Below, one piece after another: positions 37,301 through 49,746 of a stretch of DNA of 64,000 bases (positions are counted from its first letter, which is position 1; each line of letters starts with the position of its first letter). The notes beneath the pieces were generated by a model. The model was given only the letters and a program-made list of their open reading frames with translations. It searched no databases and was not told the DNA's origin. The stretch comes from Warburgia ugandensis (lineage: Eukaryota; Streptophyta; Magnoliopsida; Canellales; Canellaceae), in NCBI GenBank assembly GCA_035236585.1, contig CP141132.1, forward strand, positions 25,255,445 to 25,319,444. The letters run 5' to 3'. A program made the translations under genes and the position numbers.

Positions 37301-38691
37301 ATCCAAGATCTGTCCAAATTAACCATAGATATTACTTTATTACATTATTATATCATCATTAAAATAAATTTCCAAGATCTGATCACCTCAGATCTTGAAG
37401 ATCTTAGAAATTGGACACTTATTTCCAAAATACAAAAAAATACAGAAATAATTTTTAGAAATATTATGACTTCATTAGAAACTAGACATTACAAGCTTTC
37501 CATAGCTTCTTTTCCATCTCAATTTGGAGTTCATATGACTCCACAATCTTAAATTGAATTTTACAGCCGTTCCTAGGGTTCATATTTGATCTGGGCCTAG
37601 TAGAACTAATCTTTCTCAATTGAGGGTCCAAACCTTGTTAGATTTTATTGAAAATTGTATCCTAAGGGTTTTTACCCTTATGGATCGATTGGAAAGCTCA
37701 GAAGTTTCATCTGAGCTCTCTATCACCATGAATTGAAGGCTCTGGTTTTTTACTTTATTTTTACCATTTTTCATTCAAATTAAATTACAGAAAAATAAAA
37801 ATTACACTAAACCATAATAAATATGTATGGGAAGTAGTTCCACCTACCTGATTGGAGAAAAAGAATATAATTGATGCCCAATTTGAGAGAATTACCGGTT
37901 GATGATAATATAGCCTGATTGTCCACCTTTTTGTGATTTTCTGTTATTGGAACCGTTGGATCTTGAAATTGATTTGGGGTTTTTGTATATAATGTAATAT
38001 AGGATTTATGGACGGTCGAATTGATGAGATTCTGCCTGGAACGGAGTGCCTAATTGAATTTAGGTCTCTTGTTCCAATTAGAAAGAGGAGAGAGAAATAA
38101 GGAAAAGAGAGTTTGGGGAGGGATGATGGGGAATTTGGGGCTGAAATTCCAAGGAAGATTTGGAAATTTCGTGGTTAAGGTTTTGAAAATTTTTGAGATA
38201 TAATTATAGCCAAATTTGAATTTTTTATCATTTCTTTTGTTGCCCTACCAGCAATAATGCACTGAGCAATTATTGGTGCTTCTAGAATGTTGGCCCACTT
38301 TGTGGGCCCCACTTTTATGTGGAAAGACCTTTTTGCCCTTATAACTCTAAAATTGGAGAAAATTAGGTATTATTTGTCTAAACTCAGAATCGAGTGTACT
38401 TAGTGGCGTTGGAATCGTATTTATGAGTACATTAAGAATATTGAGGTCTTATTTCTTGGATATGGAATATGGGTAAATTTACCATTTTACCCCTAAATGG
38501 AGAAAATTAAGGAATTTTCATTTTAACTCAGAATTGAATGTACTTAATGTTGTTTCGATTAGTTTTCCAAGTACATCCATAATTTCTATGTTTTAATTCA
38601 TGATATAATCTTCATAAAAAGAGAATTTTCAATAACCTAATATTCCAGCCCAGAATTTCTAAAAATTCAAACTTTATTAATTTGCATTACA
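34311..38691 (-). mobile_element. Solo LTR D, gypsy (large subfamily)
   Basis: A 4381-bp unit with outer ends TGTGACAACCTGGG and TTTGCATTACA and a perfect 5-bp duplication CTATG at 34306-34310 and 38692-38696. It is inserted in LTR Y; the matching place in LTR W (around 1501-1513) is empty. No protein domain, PBS or PPT inside, and no internal LTR pair, so a very long solo LTR is the simplest reading. Sense is taken as minus from the TATA-like box near 38200 and from the related copy E, whose reverse strand starts TGTAACACCCC. Small ORFs inside are ignored. Confidence 0.78.
38197..38210 (-). promoter_or_regulatory. TATA-like box of LTR D
   Basis: The reverse strand reads GCTATAATTATATC, about 480 bases from the sense start of the LTR, in the place of the better TATA box of LTR E. 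Confidence 0.35.
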
Positions 38692-39066
38692 CTATGCCCT
38701 AAAAAGATAGACTATATTTCTAGTAAAATATAAAAATATGTTAATTATTTAAAATTAGAAAATTACTAAAAAAGAGTATTAAGAAAAAAATATTAAATGA
38801 ATGGTAGATATTCCAATTTCTTGATCGTAGATTCATTTGATTATATTATAATGGATTCTAAACCCTATGGTTTATTTCTATGAGATTTTATAATTTGTAG
38901 AAAGATTACTTCATTTTTAGCAATTTTTTGAATTGTTTCATTTGTTGGCTAGGTTAAAGTAGATTAAATAGGTTTTAATTAAAATTTCTAAAATTTGAAG
39001 TCCTCATGGAATTGACTTGTATTTTTCTTGCATATTTGCACTTACATTTATATTAAAATCATAACA

Positions 39067-40005
39067 AAATTATTGTCCAAAAGATTATGTTTTATTGCCC
39101 CTTTATTTTCTCTCGTTGGATCAAGTACACCCTATAGTGAAACGCATTCCATTGAGATTTTCTTATCCAGAACTCTTCCTCTCCTTGATTCTCTCCTAGC
39201 CACCATTTTTTCTCTCTTGACAATAGGATTTATGGGGTGGAGGGTGTCTCCTTCCTTGGAGGAAGACATCTTTCTCCTAAACTAAGGTGCGTAGCCTACC
39301 AAAAAAATCTCCACCAATGGGATTCAGTTCTGGTTTTCCTTGTAGTCTTAATTTCTATTAGCCTATCCTTGTTTAGATGAGTTTTCATTGGACTCTTTAA
39401 TATCCATAAGAAAAGATAGATCTTGACTTTTAATTGCTTCAAAAGTAAGGATGGATGTCAACTATAGATTTTTCGTAAATTCTCTCTCCTCTCTACTTAT
39501 TCTCCTCCTTTATTTTCTCATATAAAAACATATTTTTATATGTTTCACATGTCCAATTTTGTGGTAAAATCATGGAGTTCCTTTGGTGGTCCCCTCTTGT
39601 GGTTAAGTAAGAGAAAGAGTGAGTGGAATGAGTCTTCATGCAGGCCCTAGTCTTTAGCTTGCTTTGCTTAAGAGAAGGATCTTATATATGTGTATCCATT
39701 ATATGTGATTTGAGATTTTTCTAGAAGCTTCCCAAGGTGGTAGAATATTTGCATGCAGGCCTGGGAAGTTATCACCTTCACTTTTGATAAGAACACCATC
39801 TTCTCAGTGGATAAGGTTGGTCTTTTGCTTAAGGTTTCTAACTACTCTAACTTGGTCAAGACATTCCCATTACATTCTAAAAATTAGGACTTCATGGTTT
39901 ATGACATGCAGGCCCATGAAATTACTTGGATAGTGGTCCTTCTCTCTTTTAGGGTTTTGAGTGTTAAAAATTGCATTTTTTTTCCAGCTGTACCCTAATC
40001 ATACA
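39067..40005 (-). mobile_element. 5' part of a minus-strand Athila-type LTR
   Basis: Sequence following LTR Y. 39067-39712 is the partner of 1878-2523 and is less similar to 2704-3330; 39713-40005 follows 3331-3690. It is read as the 5' part of the LTR belonging to the minus-strand Athila remnants at 40006-43951. The LTR start near 40005 is an estimate. Confidence 0.4.
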
Positions 40006-41650
40006 AAATATGAGGCTATACTTCTTCTCATGTCTCATTATTCATATTTGTTTGGTTCTAGGAAATAGATATTCTAGATACCCAATTCAATCTCGATTAT
40101 GAATTTCCAAACCAAGGTATTCATACTTCACCATTGTTCCCATCAAATCCAATGAAAAAATGAGAAATCAATAAAAGAAAATGTAAGTGGACCCAACCGT
40201 TGAACCATGACTACATGAACTATTTTGATATTGAAATTTGATGTACTATATGGATGGAGGAGTACATAGATTGGAACATAGTAAAATATGAAGTTGTTCG
40301 TTTGGAAATTTCTTGAAAAGCTATAATAGAGTTTCTGTAATTCAAGAACTATCTTTTTTCATAAGAATGTTTTTTATGTGGTGCTAATGACCCAAGAACA
40401 ATATTTGTAGCTCCAAAATGTTTTAGTTTAGCTCTTCCCTATTATTTAGATATACGAAGAGAGATATAATGTCTAATGAGACTACTATGAAATATCACTC
40501 ATGGGCGGGGCAAGCTCTTCTAGAAATCACTCAGATATGGGTAAATCTCTCTTCCATATATGAGTAGAATAATCTTTATCAAAGCCAAATCCTCTCTTAT
40601 TTCAACTACTAACGAATGTTACACTTTACCATAATCCCTACTCATTCATAGCCACATCCAAGCCATTTACTCTTATGATCAAGTTAGGTGTCTTATGTGG
40701 ACAAAACATGGGCTAAGGTTAGGGTTATCAAAAGAATGGATATAAGGGTAAATAAAGATGATACAAAAAAATTTATAGGTCTCCTAATGTGTACTCACAA
40801 TTTTATTTTCTTCACATGATAGTGAATATTCTTCATTTTCTCAAGATTTCTTCAACCATCACTACATATTTCCAAAGCAATGGGAAATGGATATCTTATA
40901 GGATTAAATATGAGTAATCATGAATTGGCTATCAACGAAAAGGCTTAATATAAAGGCTCAAGGGTCTAACAAGTGGAAATAACTTAGAGTAGGTGAAAGG
41001 CTCTGGGTTTTAATAAAAGGATGGCCTGCATGATTTCCCAAGTTTCATATGACAAAAATGATCATATACTCAAGAGATATATGGTATAGTATTTTCAATA
41101 TGATTTCTCCATAGTTGACCAAGACAAGGATAATGAGACCAACTAGGAATTTATATCCATTCAATAAAAATTTGGAATTTATGTATGACCCCCTCAAAGA
41201 AAGAAAGGCTCTAATCTCACATGGGTTATAAATCTCTACAAATCTTCTTTAAGATCACTAAGTTATATTTTCTCTTCAACATAAACTATATATATGGCTA
41301 TTTGTGTAATAATTATTTTGAGTTTAATTTTCATGAAAAGCTTTATAAAAGGGATAAAATGAAGAACCAATTATATACAAATCTATTAATAAGCTAAAGT
41401 TCAAAGATAACATTGAATATTCTAAAACTCTAAATTCTCATCCTTGTAAAGAAACTTATGATAAAATATTTATAAAATAAATGACTTAAAAAATAAGCAA
41501 GAAGACTTTGGACACATAAATTTGAAATATACTAGCTCTAGACTTAAATTAAACATTGTCCCCAGTGTTATAAAACAAAAGCAAGGACAATTGAAGTAAC
41601 TAAGTGAAGAGAGAAGGGTTAGAAAGATAGTACCTTCACGCTAGAGATAG
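40006..41650 (-). repeat. 3' noncoding region of minus-strand Athila
   Basis: Its reverse complement follows 30140-31900. The segments at 40720-40900 and 31130-31450, which include the short stretch around 'GGATATAAGGGTAAATAAAG', show the correspondence best. No coding capacity. It connects directly to an RT start near 41700, so most of pol is deleted. Confidence 0.5.
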
Positions 41651-42080
41651 TGCATGAATTTGTTGATGTGGCCAATAATGCAACATTTACAATGTAGATG
41701 AACTAATCTACTAAACCCTAAACCTAAATGAACCATGAAGGAGTTTCTAAAATAACTCACTCCATTTCAGGATTTCACGATAATCAATGTACATTCTCCA
41801 CCCAATGATTTGTGGATGGGATAAAAGGATAGCATGGTGGATTAATGCAAATGGAAACTTCTTCGGAACAACATGACGTGATTTGTCCTAAGACTTGTCA
41901 AATTGGGTACATATGACACCAACATTGAAAAGCTGAAAATTTCCCTCCTCTTACATCTTCCTAAATACTAGGGCTGGGCTGACATTGCATTGCCCTAAGA
42001 TCTTATTGATGTACATTTGGATGTAGTGAAAAAGTGAGGCTTAAACCCTTCTGATCATCTACTGTACACCCTTGAGTTGG
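41651..42080 (-). pseudogene. RT N-terminal remnant (Athila, minus strand)
   Basis: The reverse strand near 41770-41850 encodes a 'WRMYIDYR' motif, the start of the Athila RT core (WRVCIDYRKLN). The remaining RT, RNase H and integrase are absent: the sequence runs from here into 3' noncoding DNA. The part at 41880-42080 should hold the RT lead-in but is heavily frameshifted. Confidence 0.6.
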
Positions 42081-42419
42081 ACGATGTTTTATAGAAACAT
42101 CTATAGACTCTCCTTCCTATTCTACAATAATAGCATGTTGGTAGGTTCAAGTTGGGTATATCTTTTGCAATCAAAGGATCAAATGTAAAGTTAGGAAGTG
42201 TAGGAATTCCAACTTAGGTTTTTAATTGAGAAGTATTCATTAAGGGTGTCGTGTCCACTAGTGCATTCACTTCATCGATCGAATTGTCAATATCAAAATC
42301 AAACCAAAATGACCGAGACATGCTTTGAGAGGTTCAGAGTTAGAGGTTGGTAGGGAGGGTAGACTCTTTATCATATTTACTTCAAAAGGATCTACAGAGT
42401 TTGGTTGACCTACATTAAA

Positions 42420-42830
42420 GACATTAAGCTTAATGTCCATATTCCCAAGGACAACTTCATAGTACCATTCATAGAATTGATAATGGCATTCAATGTGGCA
42501 AAGAATGGCTAACCCAAGATGACTAGAATTTGACTACTAGGGTTTGCTATAGGTTGTGTATCTAAGACTAGAAAATCTAACAGAAATAAAAACTTATTAA
42601 CCTACATCGGAACATCTTCTACCACTCCACATGAAATTTTAATGGATCTATTTGATAATTACAATGTAGTAGTAGTCTTCTTCATCTACCTAAACTTAAT
42701 TACTCATATATATATATATATATATATATAATAACATCATAGGTTAACACTAGACCCCAAATCAAGTAGTGCCCTATCAATTGTGTTTTCCCCAATCACA
42801 CATAATATAGTGGGGCATCTAGGATCTTTA
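42420..42830 (-). pseudogene. Aspartic protease remnant (Athila, minus strand)
   Basis: Read from the right, the reverse strand gives 'KYKDPRCPTILCVIGENTI' and 'RALLDLGSSVNL', which contains the D-L-G active-site segment of Athila protease. Further on it gives 'PFFATLNAIINSMNGTMKLS', the C-terminal protease signature. Frameshifts and a (TA)n expansion at 42706-42731 break it. Confidence 0.7.
42706..42731. repeat. (TA)n microsatellite
   Basis: About 12-13 TA units within the protease remnant. Confidence 0.9.
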
Positions 42831-43951
42831 TACTTTAGTGGGTTTTTTTTAAATTATATTATTAAGCTTGCTTGCTTGGCAAGAAAGGTCTTCTTCTGCA
42901 CTTGAAATTTTCTCTTGTGGGTCAAATGGCTTTTCAAAAATTCACCATAAGAAGGCATATCCTTGATTGTCATGAGTAATGGAATATTTATACTCATGTG
43001 TTCAACCACGTCCATTGTCTTTACCATTCCACTCTTAAGGGTAGTTATGGATTTGGCCTAATTATGAATTTTTATTCATTAAAAGTTGTGCTAATCTCAT
43101 ACTTCCTTCGGTTTAGGCATAGGCTAACTAGGAAATTTGCCTTTTTCCCTCTCAATAAGTGCAATAGATATTTGACCCATTTGGTACACCAATTTCATAA
43201 TAAATTATGAGTGGGCTTGCACTATTTGTTTAGTACCATTTTAGAACTCTAATGAACTTTGCACTTGTAGGCCAACATATCACTTTGCTATATAAATCTA
43301 TACTGATCCCCATCCCATATAGACTGTCTTTCTATTGAGGTAGTGAATATCTTTACATCCTAGTTGATTAATCCCATTGCTAGGTATTTTTTGTGATCAT
43401 TTCTATGAAATCCCAAGCTTCCATGGCACTTTTAGTATCATTTTGGAACTTTAATGAACTCTACATAAACAAACTCATGATCTCTTCTAATGCTTGTTTC
43501 ATCTATTGTGGAAGAAAATGCTATTATGGTATGAGTTGCTATGGAACTGGGGCTCTAGGGAAAGATTGATTGGGGGGATCCCAGATGGTTCTCCCTTATT
43601 TGGGATTCCTAGTCCATCTAGGAATGTAAGCATCTGAATATGGGTTGTTGTTTCTAGAGTCTTTGAATGCATTCAATGTATTCATTTGCTCCAATTTTTT
43701 TTCAAGAAACAGATCATGATGAGTTTGAAGCAATAAGATTCATGGGACTAGAACAAAATGAACAAATGTAAGACTAAGGTTGCCTATAAGATCTGTTAGA
43801 CATCATAAAAGCATCTAACCATTGAGTAAGATTATCTATTTTTCCACTTTGTGAGCTAACATATCAATTTTGATGTATAAATCTAGAATGACCCTCATAT
43901 AAACCACTTTTCTTTAGATGTAGAGAATGTCTCTCTATCCTGGTAGAGCAA
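42831..43951 (-). pseudogene. gag C-terminal remnant (Athila, minus strand)
   Basis: On the reverse strand this lies just upstream of protease. It has a short basic patch ('KCRRRPFLPSKQA') near 42870-42910, as found between gag and protease in Athila, and then frames broken by many stops. Similar sub-blocks repeat within it ('CACTTTGTGAGCTAACATAT' near 43847 and a related 'GCCAACATATCACTTTGCTA' near 43271), suggesting a local duplication. Cut at 43951 by LTR E. Confidence 0.45.
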
Positions 43952-46900
43952 TGTGACGACCCGGGTTTTTGAAACATGATTTGTAAAGTATTTTGAAAGG
44001 CAGGGCCCTTAAGAGTGTAAATTTTTTTCACAAAACAAAGCAATGGAAATTCTTTTCTTTAGAACTTGTTTTGAAAACCCAAGTCACCACTTCATACATA
44101 ACATAAATAAAATTCCATTGAAGGAATATACTTTTATTAAACTCCAGGATCCATCCAGTGGTTCACAGTACAGCCAAATCTAGTACAATACTTATCCAAA
44201 TTACATAATCCAAAACTTAAGCTCACCATATAATAAAACTCTCAACAAGGAAAAATACATGTCTTCAAGGGTATACCTTGAAGATTATTCTTTTCAAGTC
44301 TTCTATAGTCTTCAGCTCCTAACTCTCCTTCCTTGTATCTGAGATATTGCAACAAGTACAATATCTCAACAAGCAATGCTTGGTAGGGGATTTAAGAAAC
44401 ATAACATTGACAATGTAATTTCAATACTTCATAATCCCATTATCCTTAAACATAGTCTTTACTTTGTAAGTTATGTATATCTATATACATACATACCCTT
44501 CATGGGTAAACCAGTTAAATTCGTGAAAATAGTCAAATATCATTCCCCACTAAGCTGATCAATTCTCTTCATCTTGAGAATTTAGTATTACAGCTAATCT
44601 TATATTGGGAATTTCCCTTCTTGGGAAATATTGGTAATATACAATTACCTAGCATTTCATTATGCTATAACATAAGGCATTTCACTATGCCTATTCTCAT
44701 ATGCATCATAGTGCAAAATAATCAGAAAGGTTGCTATGCTGCAATCTGATCCGTACTAAGCGCTCGTATAATCGCCTGTTCACCACTGATACCATGGTGA
44801 AAAATTTTATGTCACTGCCCGTATGGGGGGGCAAGACTTTCACAGTGGTGGCCTTCCCATAATTGCCACCACCCGACTTTTAGCCTCTCATTGGGTAAGG
44901 TATCATCATATCATCAAATTTTAAGGAGCTGGTGGCCAAACCCTCATAACTCCTCTAGCAATAGCATTCCCCTAGGCTTATGCCTATTAAAACAAACTCA
45001 CAAGCCTCCAAGCTTGTATGAAAAATAGATTTCATATATATCAAACCACATGTCTGTTTACTTAGGGCTGAAATATTTCCTAGTTCCCTATTCACTTATA
45101 GTTTAGTCCTTAACCATCTTATATGTGTTTGGTTGGATCATAAGGTTTTTAAGAGATTTAATACAAGTATTATCATTACTCTTGTCAACATAAGCTCATG
45201 AGTACAATCATGTATGTATTCATCAAATCCTCCTACCTTTAAGGATTGATCTCTTTTCCCCAATCTTCCATGATCCTGACTGATGTATGTAATCTGTACA
45301 TCCATACATATTGTAAATATATAAATTATAAACAATCCTATTGATCACTAGATCTGATGATTAGAATGATCTTTAGATCATTCATCTCTGAGTATTTTTC
45401 TCTCTAAGTCTTTGTATGTCCATCTCCTTGATCTTGATCTTTCATAGATCCTTTGATTGACAATCTACACATGTTGATAAAGATCAAGGTCCTAGATCTT
45501 CTATCATCTAGTTCTTCTTTGATCTAAGTTCAGTTCTTGGATCATCCCTATGGAGGATGATCTTAGTTTTCTTCCTTGAATCATCTTTGATCAAGGGTAT
45601 GGATTATTAAATCTAATGAACTATAACAAGTATACTAATAAACATGCATACAAAGTACAATATAGTGTTCTTATTCTTATTCTTATTGTTCTTGATCATC
45701 CTTATCTTACTTACTGTTTTTATTAGGGTTAGGTAATTTACTAACCTTTTATGCTCTTATTATTATTATTCAACCAGTTAATGTGCTGGTTGAAGGTAGC
45801 TTATTCAAGCCTAAATCTAGACTGCTTCTCTTATTTGCAATTGGCTAAGGCTTACTAGCTGAATGGGTGAACACAAAGTGTTTACTCCAATCCTCATGTA
45901 AGGAGGTGTTTAGACCTCACAAATGTCAACGAAAGGTAGGGGAAGAGCGAGGCTCTATTAGACAACCCGTAAACCGCTATGTTCAACATTCACTAGAGTG
46001 ACCTTAGCTCAACCTTTCACAAGGTTCCTATAAGCATGTTGACCCTAAGTACTCTTTCTAATTGATTTTAATTAAGTCCATGAACATTTACAATGTCATT
46101 CATGGGGTTTATCACTCTCCTAGTTTGGGCCAAGGATTTGCTAATCCTTATATTGTCCTACTAACTATAGCCCTTACTAATTAAGTCCAAAATAATCCAA
46201 ACTTATTTGTGTCATGAAACTCTACTTTCTCATTAGATTCTATTTTTGGTGTTTTATGCTCTTTATCTCATAACAAGTAGATCTACTAATGAAATTTAAC
46301 CATAAATGAATTATAAATTCAGATAATAAAACTACATAATTGAATAACTTAATGATAATGATACAAGGTACTTAAATTACACTACCATAATTTTCAACTA
46401 ATATACCTTAATAACTCAATTTAAACTAACATGGACCTAAGGTACAATCTCATACTATAGCATAATCTTACATGAAATCCTAGCATGGTCCTAAGTTACA
46501 ATGGCATAAAATCATACTAACTTGGTCCTAAGTTACACTTACATAAAATCACATTAACATACCCCTAAGATAATTAAATCTAGCAACCTAATATAACAAT
46601 CTAATCACATATCATACTAAAGTCTAAAAGTTGCACTAGCATGCTTTATAGCATAAATCACATTAAAAATGCTATTATCAATTAGTAGAAAATGAAACTA
46701 ATTACATTAATATTTTTAGAAACCTTTACTTATGATCGAACCATTTGATCTTAGATCTTTTCCTTTTAATCAAGGGTTTTAATTACATTTAGGGGTTCTT
46801 CTTCATTAAGGTCCAAAGATTATATTGCTTTGTTTTTGTCATATTCAATCCATGATCTCCTTAGATTTCATCATATTAACATTTATTCCGTCCATCCCAA

Positions 46901-48761
46901 GGATCTAATCACACTTAATCTCATTGATCAAGTGGGTCCCTTTGTATTTTTAGGGCTTTTCTACCATAACGGGTAGATCCCTTAATATATCTTAGATATG
47001 TCCAAATAAATCATATATATTACTTTATTTCAATAGTATTTTATTATTAAAACAGATTACCAAGATCTGATCACCTCAGATCTTGAAGATCTTGGCAATT
47101 GGAAACTTATTTCCTAAATAAAGAAAGTTTCATAATGTATTTTCTCCATTTTAACATTTCATAAGATATTAGAGGTTGTAAGCTTTCCATAGCTTCTTTC
47201 CGATCTTAATTTGGAGTTCATATGACTCCTGAATTGAGTCTAAAAATTCACAGTCCATTCCTAGGGCCTAGATCTGATCTGGGTCCATTGGAATGGATGG
47301 CCCAGATTGTTTGGGCTGAAAGGGCTAGGCAGAACGCTCTGGTCATCGCACACCCGTCATCAAGATGCGAGACGGATGCTCCCACCCAAGACTGCTGCTT
47401 ATGCATAGTTGTCTCACTGGGACGATGTCACACGCACGCGCTGCGCGCAGAAACACTTCCTCATAAGGTGTTTTCATGCGGCATTTTACACGCCATCCTG
47501 GGGACCTCAGTCCGATTAGGAGATCGGACAGCCCGTTCTGGACCATCCAATCAAACCCCTCTCAATTGAGGGTCCAAAACTTAATAGAAATTTGTGAAAC
47601 TTTTACCCTAGGGGTTTTGGGCCCTTCTGGATCAATTGGAAGGGTTAGATTTTCCATCTGAGCCCTCAATCATCATGATTTGAAGGTTCTGATATTTACT
47701 TTATTTTTACAAAATTTTCACCCAAATCAAATTACAGTAAAATAAAAATTTCATCAAACAATAATAAATATGTCAAGGAAGTAGTTCCACCTACTTGATT
47801 GGAGAAAAAAAGTTGGTTATATAGTCTAAATTAAGAGAATACCAGTTTTGATGATAAGGTAGCCCAAGATCCACTTGTCATGTGATATTCATTGTTTGAA
47901 CTGTTGGATCTCAAAATTTCTTTGGGTGTTTTGTAGCTAAGGTATGGTAGGAAATTTTAGACACTTAGATCTATGATATTTGATCTGGAATAGAGTGCCT
48001 AATTGAATTTTGGTCTCTTGTTCCAATCTAGAGAGAGGAGAGAGAAAATGAAAGAGAGAGATCTTTTTGGAGTTTTGGGATTTTGGGAATGGATCTATGT
48101 CTAGTTTTGTAGGGGAAGTCAAGATAATTTTGTGGGAATTTTATGAACATTTTTAGAGGATTTTTGGGGGTGTATTTATAGGCATTTTGTATCTTTTTTC
48201 ATGATTATGTGTAATGATTATGGTTTATTCTTTTTATTATATAATTAGTATTGCATTCTCCACCTCCAACTTTTTCCCCAAGACCAGCTGGTAGGGGTTT
48301 GACCCATGATTTCAAGTGGGGTGGCCATAGGATTCCTTTTTAGGTCTCTTGTGGGCCCCACATAGTGTAAAAAGACCATTTTGCCCTTTATGTATAAAAA
48401 TTAGGGTTTATTCCCATGATCTCAAAATTGAGCGTACTTAGTGGCGTTGGATTCGTATTTATCAGCACATTCTAAATTTTAATGTCTCAAGTCTCGATTT
48501 TGGGGTAAAATTACTATTTTACCCTTTTGTCCATAAAATGAAGAAAATTAAGGATTTTTCATCCGAATTCAGAATTTGTCGTGCTTACAGTCATTCTCAA
48601 GGGTTTGTTGTGTTCAATTTCAATTATACATGTCTTATCCCTTGATTATACTTTTATAAGAAGTACATTCTAAATAACCCTAATATTCTAGCCTGATTTT
48701 TATTGAAATTCTCAATTTCAATATTTATTTAATTTTCTTACCAAAATTTAGGGGTGTTACA
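43952..48761 (-). mobile_element. Solo LTR E, gypsy (large subfamily)
   Basis: A 4810-bp unit from TGTGACGACCCGGG to GGGGTGTTACA. On its sense (minus) strand it starts TGTAACACCCC, a start common in plant Tekay/Del LTRs. It is homologous to D over its length, plus a GC-rich segment of about 270 bp (about 47295-47560) that D lacks. The flanking 5-mers (AGCAA and GTAAA) do not match, and the two flanks come from non-collinear parts of Athila. No internal coding domain. Confidence 0.75.
48171..48182 (-). promoter_or_regulatory. TATA-like box of LTR E
   Basis: The reverse strand reads CCTATAAATACA, about 580 bases from the sense start of LTR E. It supports the minus orientation. Confidence 0.5.
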
Positions 48762-49724
48762 GTAAATTCCCTGGAAATAGTAAATGAGAGTTATATAGAA
48801 GGACCTTCTAACTAAGATTCTACATTTTATGCAGAATGTTTTTTTCATGAACCATTTTCATATGATACATACCATTTGGTTGTATCATATGCATCTCTCC
48901 TAATTTCCTTCAACTCATTGAGTTGGACCTTCCTATGATTATCAACTTTGTCATATTCAAAATGAAGTATTTGATTGCCAAATATGCTTTATTTTCTAAC
49001 TCAATGAGAATATGACAAGATTATCCAAAAATTATGTCTCATGGTGACATTCCAATAAGGGTCTTGAAAGTTGTTTGCTAAGCCCATAGTTCATTCAATC
49101 AAAAAGACCAATCCTTCCTACTTGGATTCACTATTTCTCCAGAATACTTTTTATTTTCTTATTGGACACCTCTACTTTCCTGCTAGCTTGAGGATTGTAG
49201 GGCATTACAACTCTAAGGGTTGCACCATATTTCTTCATTAGCGCTTTAGAAACTAGGTTGTAGAAGTGTTGTCTACTGTCACTAATTATAGTGCATGGAG
49301 TTCCAAAGCGTGAAAATATGTTATCTTTTATGAATTGGACACTACCTTATGGTCATTGGTTTTACATACTACTGCCTCTACTCATTTGGACATTTATTCC
49401 ACTCCCATTAAGATGTATAAATTCCCAAAGGAATTTAGAAATGGGCCCATGAAATCGATGCCCCAAATGTTAAAAAGTTGAACGATCAAAATGGGGTTTA
49501 ATGGTGGTATCATATTTCTATATGCCATATTCCTGAGCTTTCTCATAGTAGGCACAAATATTGCAATATATGTAAGAATCTTTAAAAATTGTGGGCCAAT
49601 AAAATTGGTGAAGAAATTTTTTTGTAGCAGTCTTTTAAGCACCCTAATGGCCCCCCCAAAACATGCTCATGACAAAAGGAGACAATACTTTATTGGTCAC
49701 TATTTGACACACACCTCCTAAGGG
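48762..49724 (-). pseudogene. Athila integrase fragment (minus strand)
   Basis: Second antisense integrase piece, collinear with 4685-5502 and extending further upstream. From the right it shows a decayed zinc-binding part (histidine/cysteine region about 49650-49724, then 'KILTYIAIFVPTMRKL'), then 'FNIWGIDFMGPFLNSF' near 49450-49500 and core remnants down to about 48790. Stops and frameshifts throughout. Bounded on the left by LTR E and on the right by the CACTA end at 49725, which inserted in the zinc-binding segment. Confidence 0.8.
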
Positions 49725-49746
49725 CACTACTAGATAGGGGGCTTTT
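49725..49746 (+). repeat. Terminal inverted repeat of CACTA element (3' end)
   Basis: CACTACTAGATAGGGGGCTT at the exact point where Athila integrase similarity stops. The partner terminus is not in the window. Confidence 0.75.

Larger units (their letters stand above)
32086..39066 (+). mobile_element. 3' LTR of Athila-like element 2 (LTR Y), interrupted by LTR D
   Basis: Starts TGATGTATAAAAATATTACA and ends AAAATCATAACA at 39066. Without insertion D (34311-38691 plus one 5-bp duplication) it is about 2.6 kb. The 5' part is homologous to LTR X; from 32809 onward it is nearly identical to bases 1-1877 of the window. It has a poly-T tract (33420-33436) and a poly-G tract (about 33200-33212). 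Confidence 0.7.

Noticed and set aside
47222..47569. 115-codon ORF
   Set aside because: It coincides with the GC-rich segment of LTR E and is absent from the sister LTR D.
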